Shown piece by piece: positions 28,459 to 37,615 of a DNA stretch of 64,000 nucleotides. The notes beneath the pieces were generated by a model. That model did no database searches. It had not been told where the DNA came from and was given only the letters and a program-made list of their open reading frames with translations. The DNA comes from Bacteroidetes bacterium 41-46 (GTDB lineage: Bacteria > Bacteroidota > Bacteroidia > Bacteroidales > UBA932). Within the stretch, counting starts at the first letter, position 1, and every line of letters begins with the position of its first letter. The stretch is from NCBI GenBank assembly GCA_001897515.1, contig MKTA01000024.1, positions 157,819 to 221,818 of the forward strand. Direction: 5' to 3'. The position numbers and the translations under genes were made by a program.

Positions 28459-29189
28459 TTTACCCCATGTTTTGGTTTTTCAGCGACTGATACAATCGCC
28501 CTTTTCACATCTGAAAAAGAGAGCTCATTAACCTCCAGAAATGTATATGCACTCCCAATCTGATCCGGATAGTGAGCATCTGAGTTTTTAATGAAATTCT
28601 TTCCCCTCACTGACTTATCCTTTTCAGCCAGTAAAGTCCCGTCTGCCCTTTGCGTAATCTCCAGCGCATCGGCATCAAGTCCAAAAGGAAGAAAGCCCAG
28701 CTGACTATAAACTGAGTTTGAACCTTTGTCTATATGTGCCGGTATGAATATACCGTCAAGAGAGTGAACGAATTCGCAGACCTCCTCAATGCTCTTATCA
28801 GTAGCACTTATAAGAAGATAGTCAATCTGTGCCACCACCTCCTCAGATGCATTTACTGCAAGCTGATATCCAAAAACATCAGGGTCATTAGGGATTTTAG
28901 CTATGCTGCCATCAATGTATCTCTGGAGCTCATCCAGATGCTCCTCCTCAACAAAACATAGTACATGAACCTCCTCTTTAGTGGTTATCTCAGCACCACA
29001 CAGTACAAATATACCCTGATCAGCACCCACTCTTTTAATCTCTTTGCAGTTAAGAGTGCTGTTATGGTCTGTTATTCCTATGATTTTCAGTCCCTCTTCA
29101 ACTGCCCTGCTGATAATATTGACGGGCGTCATCTCAATATCTCCGCATGGAGAGAGAACTGTGTGTATATGGAGGTCTGCCCTCGTCAT
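28455..29189 (-). CDS. PHP-domain metal-dependent phosphoesterase
   Basis: 244 residues. PHP motifs: ADLHIHTVLSPCGDIEM (HxH), GITDHNSTLN, FIPAHIDKG, and KNSDAHYP near the end. The fold resembles histidinol-phosphatase-like and nucleotidase enzymes; the substrate here is unknown. Overlaps the neighbours on both sides by 4 bases. Confidence 0.88.
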   Translation of the reverse strand: MTRADLHIHTVLSPCGDIEMTPVNIISRAVEEGLKIIGITDHNSTLNCKEIKRVGADQGIFVLCGAEITTKEEVHVLCFVEEEHLDELQRYIDGSIAKIPNDPDVFGYQLAVNASEEVVAQIDYLLISATDKSIEEVCEFVHSLDGIFIPAHIDKGSNSVYSQLGFLPFGLDADALEITQRADGTLLAEKDKSVRGKNFIKNSDAHYPDQIGSAYTFLEVNELSFSDVKRAIVSVAEKPKHGVK

Positions 29190-29518
29190 TTCAACATCTC
29201 GTAGAGCTTTCCTGAGAGTTCAAACGCCTGCATTTTTGTTCCAAGAACGGGTATCCCCTCTTTTGCAGACAGCTCAAGAGTATCCTGATCCGGAACAAAT
29301 CCCTTTACCAGAATTATTGCCGCAAGATCCTTTAAAGAGGCAACAGCCATAATATTTTTATGGGTTTGCAGGGTAATCCAGATTTGACCCTCCTGAGCGT
29401 GTCCCATAACATCTGAAAGCAAATCTGAAGAGTAGCCGCCTGCTACCTCCCTATCCAGCCCCTCCGGAGCAGAAAAAACATTCAGAGATAATCTCTCTGC
29501 AACTTCCTTTACATTCAT
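29186..29518 (-). CDS. DRTGG-domain protein (first copy)
   Basis: 110 residues, one DRTGG-like domain (VAGGYSSDLLSDVMGHAQEGQIWITLQTHKNIMAVA). DRTGG domains occur with CBS domains and in regulatory proteins; the ligand is unknown. It is a paralogue of the protein at 31280-31624 with the same layout, roughly one third identical by eye. Confidence 0.8.
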   Translation of the reverse strand: MNVKEVAERLSLNVFSAPEGLDREVAGGYSSDLLSDVMGHAQEGQIWITLQTHKNIMAVASLKDLAAIILVKGFVPDQDTLELSAKEGIPVLGTKMQAFELSGKLYEMLK

Positions 29519-29538
29519 CTTATTATTTTATAAACAGT

Positions 29539-30867
29539 TTATCTCTTGTCAAACCTGGAGTCCCCCCATATCTTCTCCATTATCTTAACAGCCTCGTCAA
29601 TTCCCAGTTCTCCCCTCTTCTCATATATTGTCCTGAGAAAAATGCAAGATGTTATATCCCCCTGTCCTTTTGCAATATCCTCTGCCAAAGCTTCACAACT
29701 TGGTGCTCCGCACGCCCCGCAGTCAATTCCCGGAAAGAGATCCTTCAGTTCACGTGCCTTCTCCATCTTCTCAAGCGCAATCTCAATATCCCAGTCATAT
29801 TTAACCATAGAGCGTGGCTCTATCTGCTCCATATGGATAACAGCAGATGTATATTTTTTATAATCCTGAACCAGATTGTGTGTATCCGGCACCTGAGCCG
29901 CATAGTTTCTCATTGTCTCTGCTGTCAGAAATCTGTTTCTGTGAGACAGGATTCCTCCGGCGCATGATTCGTCACAGGCACGAAGCTCAAGAAAATCAAC
30001 CCCCTCAATCTCCTCATTCTCTAACATTTCAAGAAAATCCGTCACATTCGCCATTCCGTCAATGGCCAGAGTTCTGCCCTCAATATGTCTGGACTCTCCA
30101 CCTGTAGTGGGGTAGAGTATCCCCTTTGATGAGATCTCTCCGCTAACTCTCACCTTAGTTGTAATAGGAATTCTCTGTTTATAGGCCAGATAAACCTTAT
30201 TAAAAAAGTAGTCCATATTTATCACCCCGGTTATGGGTGAAGTATAACCACCTACAGGAGACTTAACAGCTGCAATTTTTCCTATACATGGAGTAAGGTA
30301 AAACAGCCCTAGCTCATCCGGATTTCCACCGTCAACCTCGTGCCTCTTTTTGTAGTACTGTGCAGTAATCTCCAAAGGTGGCAAAAGCGTCATAATCCTG
30401 TCAACAAGAGAGGGGAAACGCACCTGAATAAGTCTTATTACGGCCGGACAAAATGAGGATATTACGGGCTTTTCTGCATTTTTTACATACTCACGCTCCT
30501 CATCAAGCAGGGTATCAACACTCTGTTCAACAGAGCATACATCCGTGAAGCCCAGCTCGCCGATAATCTCAAAAATCCTGTCTCTTGGTATAGAATCGTC
30601 AAACTGAGCGAAAAAGACTGAGGGGACAAGCAAAACTCTTTTTGTGTATTTGAATATCTGCTTAAAGTCATCGTCCATAACCCTTATTGCTCTGTTTGGA
30701 CAAATTCTGTAGCACTCACCACAATCAATACACCAGTCCGAATGAATTTTTGCTTTACCACCCTTTACTCTAAGGGCTTCAGTGGGGCAAACCTTCATAC
30801 AGTGAGAACACCCAATGCAAACGTCATTGAGTATCTCCAGCGCACGATTGTAAGTTGTACTGCTCAT
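29539..30867 (-). CDS. Non-canonical [FeFe]-hydrogenase-like protein, putative redox/H2 sensor
   Basis: 442 residues. Two N-terminal ferredoxin clusters (C17-C27 and C46-C56), an H-cluster-type domain, and a C-terminal four-cysteine Fe-S motif (C383, C386, C391, C408) like that of RnfB. The cluster cysteines remain (C140, C194, C298, C302), but the proton-relay cysteine of TSCCPxW is Phe139 (SSFCPAV), the L2 glutamate is Ala200 (PCIGKIAA) and L3 reads ACDESCAGG. It therefore looks like the sensory or uncharacterised [FeFe] groups, not a fast catalyst. It has no PAS domain. It lies amid HATPase and DRTGG genes. Confidence 0.82.
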   Translation of the reverse strand: MSSTTYNRALEILNDVCIGCSHCMKVCPTEALRVKGGKAKIHSDWCIDCGECYRICPNRAIRVMDDDFKQIFKYTKRVLLVPSVFFAQFDDSIPRDRIFEIIGELGFTDVCSVEQSVDTLLDEEREYVKNAEKPVISSFCPAVIRLIQVRFPSLVDRIMTLLPPLEITAQYYKKRHEVDGGNPDELGLFYLTPCIGKIAAVKSPVGGYTSPITGVINMDYFFNKVYLAYKQRIPITTKVRVSGEISSKGILYPTTGGESRHIEGRTLAIDGMANVTDFLEMLENEEIEGVDFLELRACDESCAGGILSHRNRFLTAETMRNYAAQVPDTHNLVQDYKKYTSAVIHMEQIEPRSMVKYDWDIEIALEKMEKARELKDLFPGIDCGACGAPSCEALAEDIAKGQGDITSCIFLRTIYEKRGELGIDEAVKIMEKIWGDSRFDKR

Positions 30868-31278
30868 TTAAAATTTGAAATTAATAAAGAGAGTGGTTCC
30901 CTTTCCAACCTCGCTCTCTATTTTAAACTCATCTGCGTTTTCGCTTATATTGGGAAGACCCATTCCCGCTCCAAATCCCATCTCTCTAACCTGAGCGGAT
31001 GCCGTAGAGAAACCAGGAGTCATTGCCTGGTTAATGTCAGGTATCCCCGGCCCCTCATCCTCAAGTTTCAGCCTTACTCCCCTGGGGTCAATCTCAGCAT
31101 AAATTACCCCTCTGTATGCGTGGGCAACAATATTAACCTCGGCCTCATAAAGGGCTATAACAACCCTTTTGACAATCCGCGGGTCAACGTTCAGTTGCTT
31201 TAGCATCTTCTTTATCTGAGAAGATGCATTGCCAGCCAGTGTAAAGTCGCCACCCTCAACCTTGAACTCAAGATTCAT
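30868..31278 (-). CDS. Anti-sigma-factor-like HATPase (RsbW/RsbT type)
   Basis: 136 residues, a compact GHKL ATPase: IALYEAEVNIVAHAY (N-box), LEDEGPGIPDINQAM (G1), FGAGMGLPNISENAD (G2) and GKGTTLFINF. In size and shape it matches serine-kinase anti-sigma factors such as RsbW/RsbT and SpoIIAB. No anti-anti-sigma or SpoIIE phosphatase is nearby. It stands directly between the hydrogenase-like gene and the second DRTGG gene. Confidence 0.85.
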   Translation of the reverse strand: MNLEFKVEGGDFTLAGNASSQIKKMLKQLNVDPRIVKRVVIALYEAEVNIVAHAYRGVIYAEIDPRGVRLKLEDEGPGIPDINQAMTPGFSTASAQVREMGFGAGMGLPNISENADEFKIESEVGKGTTLFINFKF

Positions 31279-31279
31279 A

Positions 31280-31624
31280 TCAATAGATTGGTTTTAACCC
31301 GGCAGAGTACAGAATTCCGGCACATTTAAACATAGAGAATGGTGAACTTACAACAAGCATATCATTATCTGCAGCCAAATCAAGCATCTCCTCCGATACC
31401 TCCTTGCCTCTGCATATCAGGATATAGGGTGTATCAGACATCTCAGCCGTTCTTATGGCCTGCAGGTTTGCCAGCCCTGTAATAAGTATAAACTCATTTG
31501 TCTTCACGGTGAGTACATCCGACATAAGATCTGAGGCAAAGGCCTGTTCAACCTCTCCCTCTAAATGCTGCTCGCCGCAAAGTACGGTTCCATCAACAAG
31601 TCTGCACAAATCTTTGATTTTCAT
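31280..31624 (-). CDS. DRTGG-domain protein (second copy)
   Basis: 114 residues, same fold as the first copy (EQAFASDLMSDVLTVKTNEFILITGLANLQAIRTAEM), followed by a C-terminal VVSSPFSMFKCAGILY. It is the most upstream small gene of the signalling cluster, one base before the HATPase gene. Function unknown. Confidence 0.8.
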   Translation of the reverse strand: MKIKDLCRLVDGTVLCGEQHLEGEVEQAFASDLMSDVLTVKTNEFILITGLANLQAIRTAEMSDTPYILICRGKEVSEEMLDLAADNDMLVVSSPFSMFKCAGILYSAGLKPIY

Positions 31625-31634
31625 TTTTTATAAG

Positions 31635-32750
31635 TTACAAAGTCTTAATATAGCATCTTCTTTTCATATATGGCTGAGCATCATACCTCTCCCATACCTT
31701 AAAGGCAGAGTTGTTCTCCGCCTGAGGATTTGTGATCCCGGTCATAACACCCATTTTGTGAAGATTTGTCCCAATATGGGTGTGAAAAATTGAGGTAACA
31801 CCCTTGTGTTGCCACTCAGGCGCGGCACCAATCATCATAAAATCAATTGTATCGTACTTCTTAAATGTTTTAAGTATATGAAATAAACCAAATGGAAAGA
31901 GTTTGCCCTTTGCCCTCTGAAAAGCTTTGCTCAAACTTGGAAAACATATTCCAAAGGCGGCAATGTTATTGTCGCTGTCCACTACAATACTTGTAAGCTC
32001 CGGCTTAAGTTTTGGGAAATACTCCTTTCCAATATTTTTTATCTCCAGGTCAGTAAGTGGAACAAAATTATCTATATCCCTGAAACTCTGATTATAACTC
32101 CTGAAAAAACCCTCAACCAACTCATCTCTGTTTTTAATGCTTTTAATATCAAGCACTCTAAGTTTATACTTCTCCAGAAGCATATTGTTAACCCTTACTA
32201 TCCTCTGGTCAATCGGGCTACCTGTGGCAATTTTAAGCTGAATCCAGTCCAGCTGCTTCACAAAACCCATCTTCTCCATATACCGGGGATAATATGGATA
32301 ATTGTATATGCAATTCACAGGTGGAATATTCTCAAAACCCTCAATCATCATCCCCTGCTTACCCCATGTATTAAAACTTAAAGGCCCGTGAATCTCCTCC
32401 ATTCCCATCTCTCTTCCCCACTCCATTACCCTTTGCACAAGAGCCTCTGCAACAGCAAAATCATCAATAAAATCAAGCCAGCCAAACCTTACTCTTCTCT
32501 CTGAGTGAAACTCGTTTGACCTTGGATTTATCATACCGGCAACCCTTCCCACAACCTCACTCTTCTCATTTAAGGCCAACCACATCTTTAGTTTACAATA
32601 CTCAAGGGAGGGGCTTTTTGTTAAGGATGAGATCTCATCTGCATCAAGAGAGGGTACGTACTCTTTGCTCTCTTTATACAATTTATGCGGAAACTTAACG
32701 AATCTCTTTATATCTGATTTGGAAACAATCTCTTTCAATAATATTTTCAT
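31635..32750 (-). CDS. GNAT-like acyltransferase, function unknown
   Basis: 371 residues. A widespread Bacteroidota family of GNAT-type proteins: FVKFPHKLYKESKEYVPSL at the N-terminus, VVGRVAGMINPR, GPLSFNTWGKQGMMIEGF, and a second half with MMIGAAPEWQHKGV resembling the acetyl-CoA loop. The substrate is not known. It lies 10 bases upstream of the second DRTGG gene and may head the operon, but it is also found without it in other genomes as far as I recall. Confidence 0.75.
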   Translation of the reverse strand: MKILLKEIVSKSDIKRFVKFPHKLYKESKEYVPSLDADEISSLTKSPSLEYCKLKMWLALNEKSEVVGRVAGMINPRSNEFHSERRVRFGWLDFIDDFAVAEALVQRVMEWGREMGMEEIHGPLSFNTWGKQGMMIEGFENIPPVNCIYNYPYYPRYMEKMGFVKQLDWIQLKIATGSPIDQRIVRVNNMLLEKYKLRVLDIKSIKNRDELVEGFFRSYNQSFRDIDNFVPLTDLEIKNIGKEYFPKLKPELTSIVVDSDNNIAAFGICFPSLSKAFQRAKGKLFPFGLFHILKTFKKYDTIDFMMIGAAPEWQHKGVTSIFHTHIGTNLHKMGVMTGITNPQAENNSAFKVWERYDAQPYMKRRCYIKTL

Positions 32751-32791
32751 CAGGAACAGAATAGTTTAGGAATACGCAAAAACAAATATAA

Positions 32792-33535
32792 TCATTTTTT
32801 CCCATTAAGAGAGAGGATATCCTCCAGAACAGCCTGAGCGCACAGGCATCCGAAAACGGGTGGAAGATAGGATATTGTACCTACCATAGATTTTTTATTC
32901 TGCTCCTCAACAGGAATAATGGCATCCGTGTCAGGCAACTCCTCTGAGAAAACGACTTTGAAACCTCTGCTTATCCCCTCCTTCCTCAGCCTTTTTCTTA
33001 GAATATAAGCAAGGGGACAATTGAAAGATTTGGATATATCCTTAATAACAACCTTTGTAGCATCGCTCTTTGCACCTGCTCCCATAGAGCTCACCAGTTT
33101 TATTCCGTTTAGAACGGCATATTTTATCAGAGCAATTTTTGGCGAAAGGGTATCAATCGCATCAATTATAAAATCTGGCTTAAACCCTGCAAGAAGTTCA
33201 TGGACATTATCCGCTGTAAGATACTCCCTGATTGAAACAATCTCAAGCAGAGGATTTATATCTCTCAGACGCTGCTCCATCAGTTCGCTCTTATAGAGCC
33301 CCATTGTACTCTCCAGAGCCAACAACTGTCTGTTTTTATTTGTCGGGGTAACTACATCAGAATCCAATATTACAACTCTTCCCACTCCTGCCCTTACGAC
33401 CATTTCTGCCGCATAGGCCCCTACTCCGCCAAGCCCAACAATAATCACCAAAGAGCCTCTCAGCATCTCCATTCTCTCCTCTCCGAGAAACAGAAGCGAC
33501 CTCTCCTGCCAGGCAAACTCGTTTACACTCTCCAT
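32792..33535 (-). CDS. tcdA: tRNA threonylcarbamoyladenosine dehydratase (TcdA, ThiF/E1-like)
   Basis: 247 residues from ATG 33535; upstream residues of the longer frame belong to the mazG region. E1-like motifs: VIIVGLGGVGAYAAEMVVRAGVG, DSDVVTPTNKNRQLLA, AIDTLSPK, and SSMGAGAKSD. It cyclises t6A37 in tRNA. Start overlaps the mazG stop (TAATG). Confidence 0.9.
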   Translation of the reverse strand: MESVNEFAWQERSLLFLGEERMEMLRGSLVIIVGLGGVGAYAAEMVVRAGVGRVVILDSDVVTPTNKNRQLLALESTMGLYKSELMEQRLRDINPLLEIVSIREYLTADNVHELLAGFKPDFIIDAIDTLSPKIALIKYAVLNGIKLVSSMGAGAKSDATKVVIKDISKSFNCPLAYILRKRLRKEGISRGFKVVFSEELPDTDAIIPVEEQNKKSMVGTISYLPPVFGCLCAQAVLEDILSLNGKK

Positions 33536-34335
33536 TATCCTACAATAGATTTTGACTCCTCCCACACTCGGTCCATCTCCTCCAGAGACATCTCTTTTAT
33601 ACTCCGGCCATTTTCGGCAGCCCATTTTTCAAGGTAACCGAATCTTCTGATAAACTTCATATTGGTCCTCTCAAGAGCGGTGTCAGGATTAATATCATAT
33701 AGCCTTGCAGCATTAACCAGAGAAAAGAGAAGATCTCCAAACTCTCTCTCCATCCTGTCGTTTTTCAACCCATCCTGTCCATCCTCCACTCTTGCTTCGG
33801 CCTCAAACTCGGCAATCTCCTCCCTTACCTTACTCCAGACATCGCTCCTCTGACTCCAGTCAAAACCGACAGCCCTGACCTTATCCTGCACTCTGTAAGC
33901 CTTTACAAGTGAAGGTAATGATGATGGAACTCCTGACAAAATTGTCTTATTTCCATCTTTTTCTCTCCTCTTTAGCTGTTCCCAATTCTGAATTACCTCA
34001 CCCGCTCCGCTCACCTCTACATCTCCAAAGACATGAGGGTGTCTGAAAATAAGCTTATCACATATAAGATTCATAACATCGGCTATGTCAAACAGACCCT
34101 TCTCCTTGCCAATTTTTGCATAGAATACCATATGAAGCATTAAATCTCCAAGCTCTTTGCTTACAGATTTATAATCTCCCTCCATAATGGAGTCGCTAAG
34201 TTCATATGTCTCCTCAATGGTAAGTGGTCTCAAACTCTCCATCGTCTGTTTTCTGTCCCAAGGACACCTCTCCCTCAATTCGTCCATAACATCAAGAAGG
34301 CGGACGAATGCCTTAATCTCATTTTCCCTGTTCAT
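33535..34335 (-). CDS. mazG: Nucleoside triphosphate pyrophosphohydrolase MazG
   Basis: 266 residues from ATG 34335 (TTG 34341 is the other option). Two MazG domains: the first with CPWDRKQTMESLRPLTIEETYEL and the ExxE/DxxxH region GDLMLHMVFYAKI; the second with REEIAEFEAE and FGDLLFSLVNAARL. It hydrolyses all NTPs to NMP and PPi. It starts inside the last bases of the upstream SAM-hydrolase gene and is coupled to tcdA. Confidence 0.95.
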   Translation of the reverse strand: MNRENEIKAFVRLLDVMDELRERCPWDRKQTMESLRPLTIEETYELSDSIMEGDYKSVSKELGDLMLHMVFYAKIGKEKGLFDIADVMNLICDKLIFRHPHVFGDVEVSGAGEVIQNWEQLKRREKDGNKTILSGVPSSLPSLVKAYRVQDKVRAVGFDWSQRSDVWSKVREEIAEFEAEARVEDGQDGLKNDRMEREFGDLLFSLVNAARLYDINPDTALERTNMKFIRRFGYLEKWAAENGRSIKEMSLEEMDRVWEESKSIVG

Positions 34336-35101
34336 TTTCAAATTTTATTCTGATCTCCGAGCCCGGTACAATACTCTCAATTTTAGCAAGAGAGTCTGTT
34401 GCAATACCTATTTCCAGCAAGCCCAGAGAATTAAATAGAGCCAACAGCCCCCCCGGAGTACCCTGATAGTAGCCTCTGGAAATACTTTTTATCTTAATAT
34501 GGGGCCCCTGCACATAAATTGCAAACGGCCTTGCCTTATGTACCCTGTCAAATACACTCTTTTCAATATTGCTTACAGCGTTGCCGAATGAGTCTATATA
34601 TATTACCTTCCCTATAATACTGTTCTCATCATAAACTACCCTGGCGACAGACTCCCTTTTCAAATCGCAGGCAGTTGTGTTTGCCTCAAACGAGTTTTCC
34701 AGTATAGTCTTTACCCCCTTCGCAAACAGGGCAGGTGCCATAAAGGTAGAGAACGGCTCCTCCTGATTTATCTCAAAAGCCATAGAGGGCGGGTTTTCAA
34801 AAAGCTGAGAGAATCTGCCATCGTTTATTCCTATGAAATAGTGGCTGTTTGCATATACTATAACCATAGAACTTTCAGGTGTCGGCTCACACATCACTCC
34901 AAGAAGATGGATGGAATTTGGAGGAAAATGGAGATAAGTGCTCCTTAATATGAAAGTTTCCTGCAAAACATCAAAACTTGGAACAGAATTTGCAATCTCA
35001 AGCAGATTAATTTTTAAAGACAGTGATGCCAGTTTGCCCTTAAGGACACCCAGATAAAAGTCGCTTTTATTCCAATCACTTGTTAATGTAACAATTGTCA
35101 T
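34319..35101 (-). CDS. SAM hydroxide adenosyltransferase (DUF62 family)
   Basis: 260 residues from ATG 35101. Motifs: MTIVTLTSDWNKSDFYLGVLKG (Asp and substrate loop), THLLGV-like IHLLGVMCEP, and the C-terminal domain GKVIYIDSFGNAVSNIEKSVF with the asparagine/serine pocket. It hydrolyses S-adenosylmethionine to adenosine and methionine; halogenases of the family have a longer insert, absent here. First gene of a small operon with mazG and tcdA. Confidence 0.9.
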   Translation of the reverse strand: MTIVTLTSDWNKSDFYLGVLKGKLASLSLKINLLEIANSVPSFDVLQETFILRSTYLHFPPNSIHLLGVMCEPTPESSMVIVYANSHYFIGINDGRFSQLFENPPSMAFEINQEEPFSTFMAPALFAKGVKTILENSFEANTTACDLKRESVARVVYDENSIIGKVIYIDSFGNAVSNIEKSVFDRVHKARPFAIYVQGPHIKIKSISRGYYQGTPGGLLALFNSLGLLEIGIATDSLAKIESIVPGSEIRIKFENEQGK

Positions 35102-35187
35102 TCGGGGCTGAAAAGTATCACACAAAGATAGAAAATTTCAATACACAATTATATAACTAAAATATAACTAATTTCTAATTACTTATC

Positions 35188-36492
35188 ATGCACAGCAATT
35201 TCAAATTTATCAGCGCCGACGAAGCAGTCAGGGTAGTAAAATCAGGGGATCATATCCACCTGAGCAGTGTGGCAAGCGCCCCAAAGGTACTTATTGACGC
35301 TCTAGTAAGGAGAGGAGACGCAGGAGAGCTTAAGGATGTAAGAATTCACCACCTCCATACAGAGGGTGTTGCTCCCTATACTGAGCAAAAATATGAGGGT
35401 GTATTCTTTCACCAGGCGTTCTTTGTAGGTGCAAACGTGAGAAAAAGCGTTCAGGCCGGCTACTCAGACTACATTCCGGTTTTTCTGAGCGAGACACAAA
35501 AGCTATACAGAAGCGGCACATTGCCAATAAATGTTGCAATGATCCAGGTTTCATCGCCCGACAAACACGGATTTGTATCGCTTGGAACATCTGTTGACGC
35601 AACTCTCGCAGCAATTGAGTGTGCTGACCATGTAATTGCTGTTGTTAACAAAAATGTCCCAAGGGCGTGGGGGGACGCTATGATTCCACTAAGCATGATT
35701 GACCTTTTTGTTGAGGACAACACACCGCTTGAGGAGGCCCACTTCTCAACACCAGATGAGATTGAGACAGCCATTGGAAAACACTGCGCATCTCTGATTG
35801 AGGACGGCGCTTGTCTCCAGATGGGTATTGGAGCAATACCTAATGCAGTCCTTGCCCAGCTGGGCAACCATAAAAACCTTGGTATTCACACCGAGATGTT
35901 TGCAGACGGCGTACTTCCACTTGTGGACAGTGGTGTTATAAACGGAGCCAACAAGGCAATTGACAGAGGTAAAATGGTTGCAACCTTCCTTATGGGTTCC
36001 CAGACCTGCTATGACTTTATTGACGACAACCCGATGGTTCTTATGCAGGATGTTGCCTATACAAACGACCCATTTATTATTGCAAAGAATCCTAAGGTTA
36101 CCGCAATTAACTCTGCGCTTCAGGTTGACCTGACCGGTCAGGTTTGTGCAGATTCGCTTGGAACAACCTTCTACTCAGGTGTAGGCGGACAGGTTGATTT
36201 TATTTACGGAGCATCTTTGTCCCAGGGAGGAAAGGCCATTATCGCAATGCCATCTGTTACCAATAAAGGGCTAAGCAAGATCTCCCCAACACTATCACTG
36301 GGAGGAGGAGTCGTAACTACAAGAAATCACATCCACTGGTTTGTAACTGAGCATGGCGCAGTAAACCTGTACGGAAAATCACTCCAGGAGAGGGCAAAGC
36401 TAATAATCTCAGTAGCCCATCCGGATCATCGCGAAGCTCTTGATAAAGCAGCTTTTGAGAGATTTGGCCCGCACTTTCACTTTGTAGGTTAA
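35188..36492 (+). CDS. Acetyl-CoA hydrolase/transferase family (4-hydroxybutyrate CoA-transferase-like)
   Basis: 434 residues, full length. GIGAIPNAVLAQLGNHKNLGIHTEMFADGV holds the catalytic glutamate; VGGQVDFIYGAS and HWFVTEHGAVNLYGKSLQERAK are the C-terminal acetyl-CoA hydrolase motifs. It transfers CoA between acetyl-CoA and short-chain acids, probably in acetate, butyrate or succinate fermentation. It stands alone, ended by a strong terminator. Confidence 0.9.
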   Translation: MHSNFKFISADEAVRVVKSGDHIHLSSVASAPKVLIDALVRRGDAGELKDVRIHHLHTEGVAPYTEQKYEGVFFHQAFFVGANVRKSVQAGYSDYIPVFLSETQKLYRSGTLPINVAMIQVSSPDKHGFVSLGTSVDATLAAIECADHVIAVVNKNVPRAWGDAMIPLSMIDLFVEDNTPLEEAHFSTPDEIETAIGKHCASLIEDGACLQMGIGAIPNAVLAQLGNHKNLGIHTEMFADGVLPLVDSGVINGANKAIDRGKMVATFLMGSQTCYDFIDDNPMVLMQDVAYTNDPFIIAKNPKVTAINSALQVDLTGQVCADSLGTTFYSGVGGQVDFIYGASLSQGGKAIIAMPSVTNKGLSKISPTLSLGGGVVTTRNHIHWFVTEHGAVNLYGKSLQERAKLIISVAHPDHREALDKAAFERFGPHFHFVG

Positions 36493-36520
36493 GTCTAAAA
36501 AATAAGACTATACAATAAAT

Positions 36521-36561
36521 TAAGAGAGGCTGACCAATTACTTTTTGGTCAGCCTCTCTTA
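36521..36561. terminator. Strong bidirectional terminator
   Basis: TAAGAGAGGCTGACCA (36521-36536) pairs with TGGTCAGCCTCTCTTA (36546-36561), 16 pairs and a 9-base loop. It lies between the convergent CoA-transferase and FKBP genes. Confidence 0.9.
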
Positions 36562-36583
36562 TTAAATCAGTAATTAGGAAAAC

Positions 36584-37567
36584 TTAATTTGCGGTTTTCT
36601 CAGCCACTTTAATCTCAAAGAAGAGCGGCTGATATACTCCGAACTTCTGCTCCTGAGCCCCATAACCATACTCAGAAGAGAAGAATGTAACAGCAGTCTC
36701 CCCGTATTTCATCTTAAGGAAGGTAATACCCACCCCTTTGATTACATTGTTATTTGGATTGTCAACATTAGATCCGTCAGGGTCAGATACAGTATGTGTA
36801 GCCGCTTCGTATGAATTTGCAGAGTTGTAGATGCCATACTTTCTGGCCGTATCCTCAATATTTGTATCAAAGACATGACCGTTCAGCAACTTGCCGACAT
36901 AGTAGTACTCAATCATGTCGCTTACCTTTATTGTATCACCCTCCGTAGCTTTTGTTACTTTAAAATAGTAGTCAAGCTTTGTTGAGTCAATACCCCCGTA
37001 ATACTTGTTGCTGTAAGCCTCCAGCGTATCTCTCTGAAATTTCTTTATATCCTTTACCACTCTAAGAATCTTAAAGTCATAAATTGTTGGAACAGAGTGA
37101 GACTTATTAGTATTATCATCTGTGTATCCTGAAAGCCAGGAAGGAATAATAAAGCTGTACTCACCGCCAACTCTCTTTCCTTTCAGCCCCTCCTCAACAC
37201 CTCTTATTAGCAGATAGGCATCCTTCTGAAGCAGGTATGGACCATAATAGCTTCCTACAGAGTATGTTCCCACTCTCTTTGCTATAACCTCGTCAGTAGT
37301 TGATATATAGTTTCCTTTTAAGTCTCTTGAGGAGAACGTAACATATACATAACTGGAATCCTTTACCTCCTCTCCTGTACCTCTGACAGAGGTAATTGTG
37401 TAGAGACCGGTTCCGGACGGAGTCAGAGTGTCCTTATGTACAACCTTTATATAGGATTCAATCACCCTCTTCTCCATATCCTCAGCAGATTCATCTCTCT
37501 CTACCGCACAGGAGTACACTGCCAACGAAAGGCCGAATAACAGGAAATATCTAAAATACTTGTTCAT
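36584..37567 (-). CDS. FKBP-type peptidyl-prolyl isomerase lipoprotein
   Basis: 327 residues. Lipoprotein signal with lipobox LAVYSC (cysteine 20). Two FKBP-like domains in tandem: residues about 45-160 (GTGEEVKDSSYVYVTF, GVEEGLKGKRVGGEYSFIIPSW) and about 195-325 (DTIKVSDMIEYYYVGKLLNGHVFDTN). The second carries a long insert. It probably folds proteins in the periplasm; family members in gliding Bacteroidota include GldI. No gliding genes are adjacent. Confidence 0.88.
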   Translation of the reverse strand: MNKYFRYFLLFGLSLAVYSCAVERDESAEDMEKRVIESYIKVVHKDTLTPSGTGLYTITSVRGTGEEVKDSSYVYVTFSSRDLKGNYISTTDEVIAKRVGTYSVGSYYGPYLLQKDAYLLIRGVEEGLKGKRVGGEYSFIIPSWLSGYTDDNTNKSHSVPTIYDFKILRVVKDIKKFQRDTLEAYSNKYYGGIDSTKLDYYFKVTKATEGDTIKVSDMIEYYYVGKLLNGHVFDTNIEDTARKYGIYNSANSYEAATHTVSDPDGSNVDNPNNNVIKGVGITFLKMKYGETAVTFFSSEYGYGAQEQKFGVYQPLFFEIKVAEKTAN

Positions 37568-37615
37568 TTGATATTCAATATGTGCTTTTATTTAAAACAG
37601 ACAAAGTTATACAAT

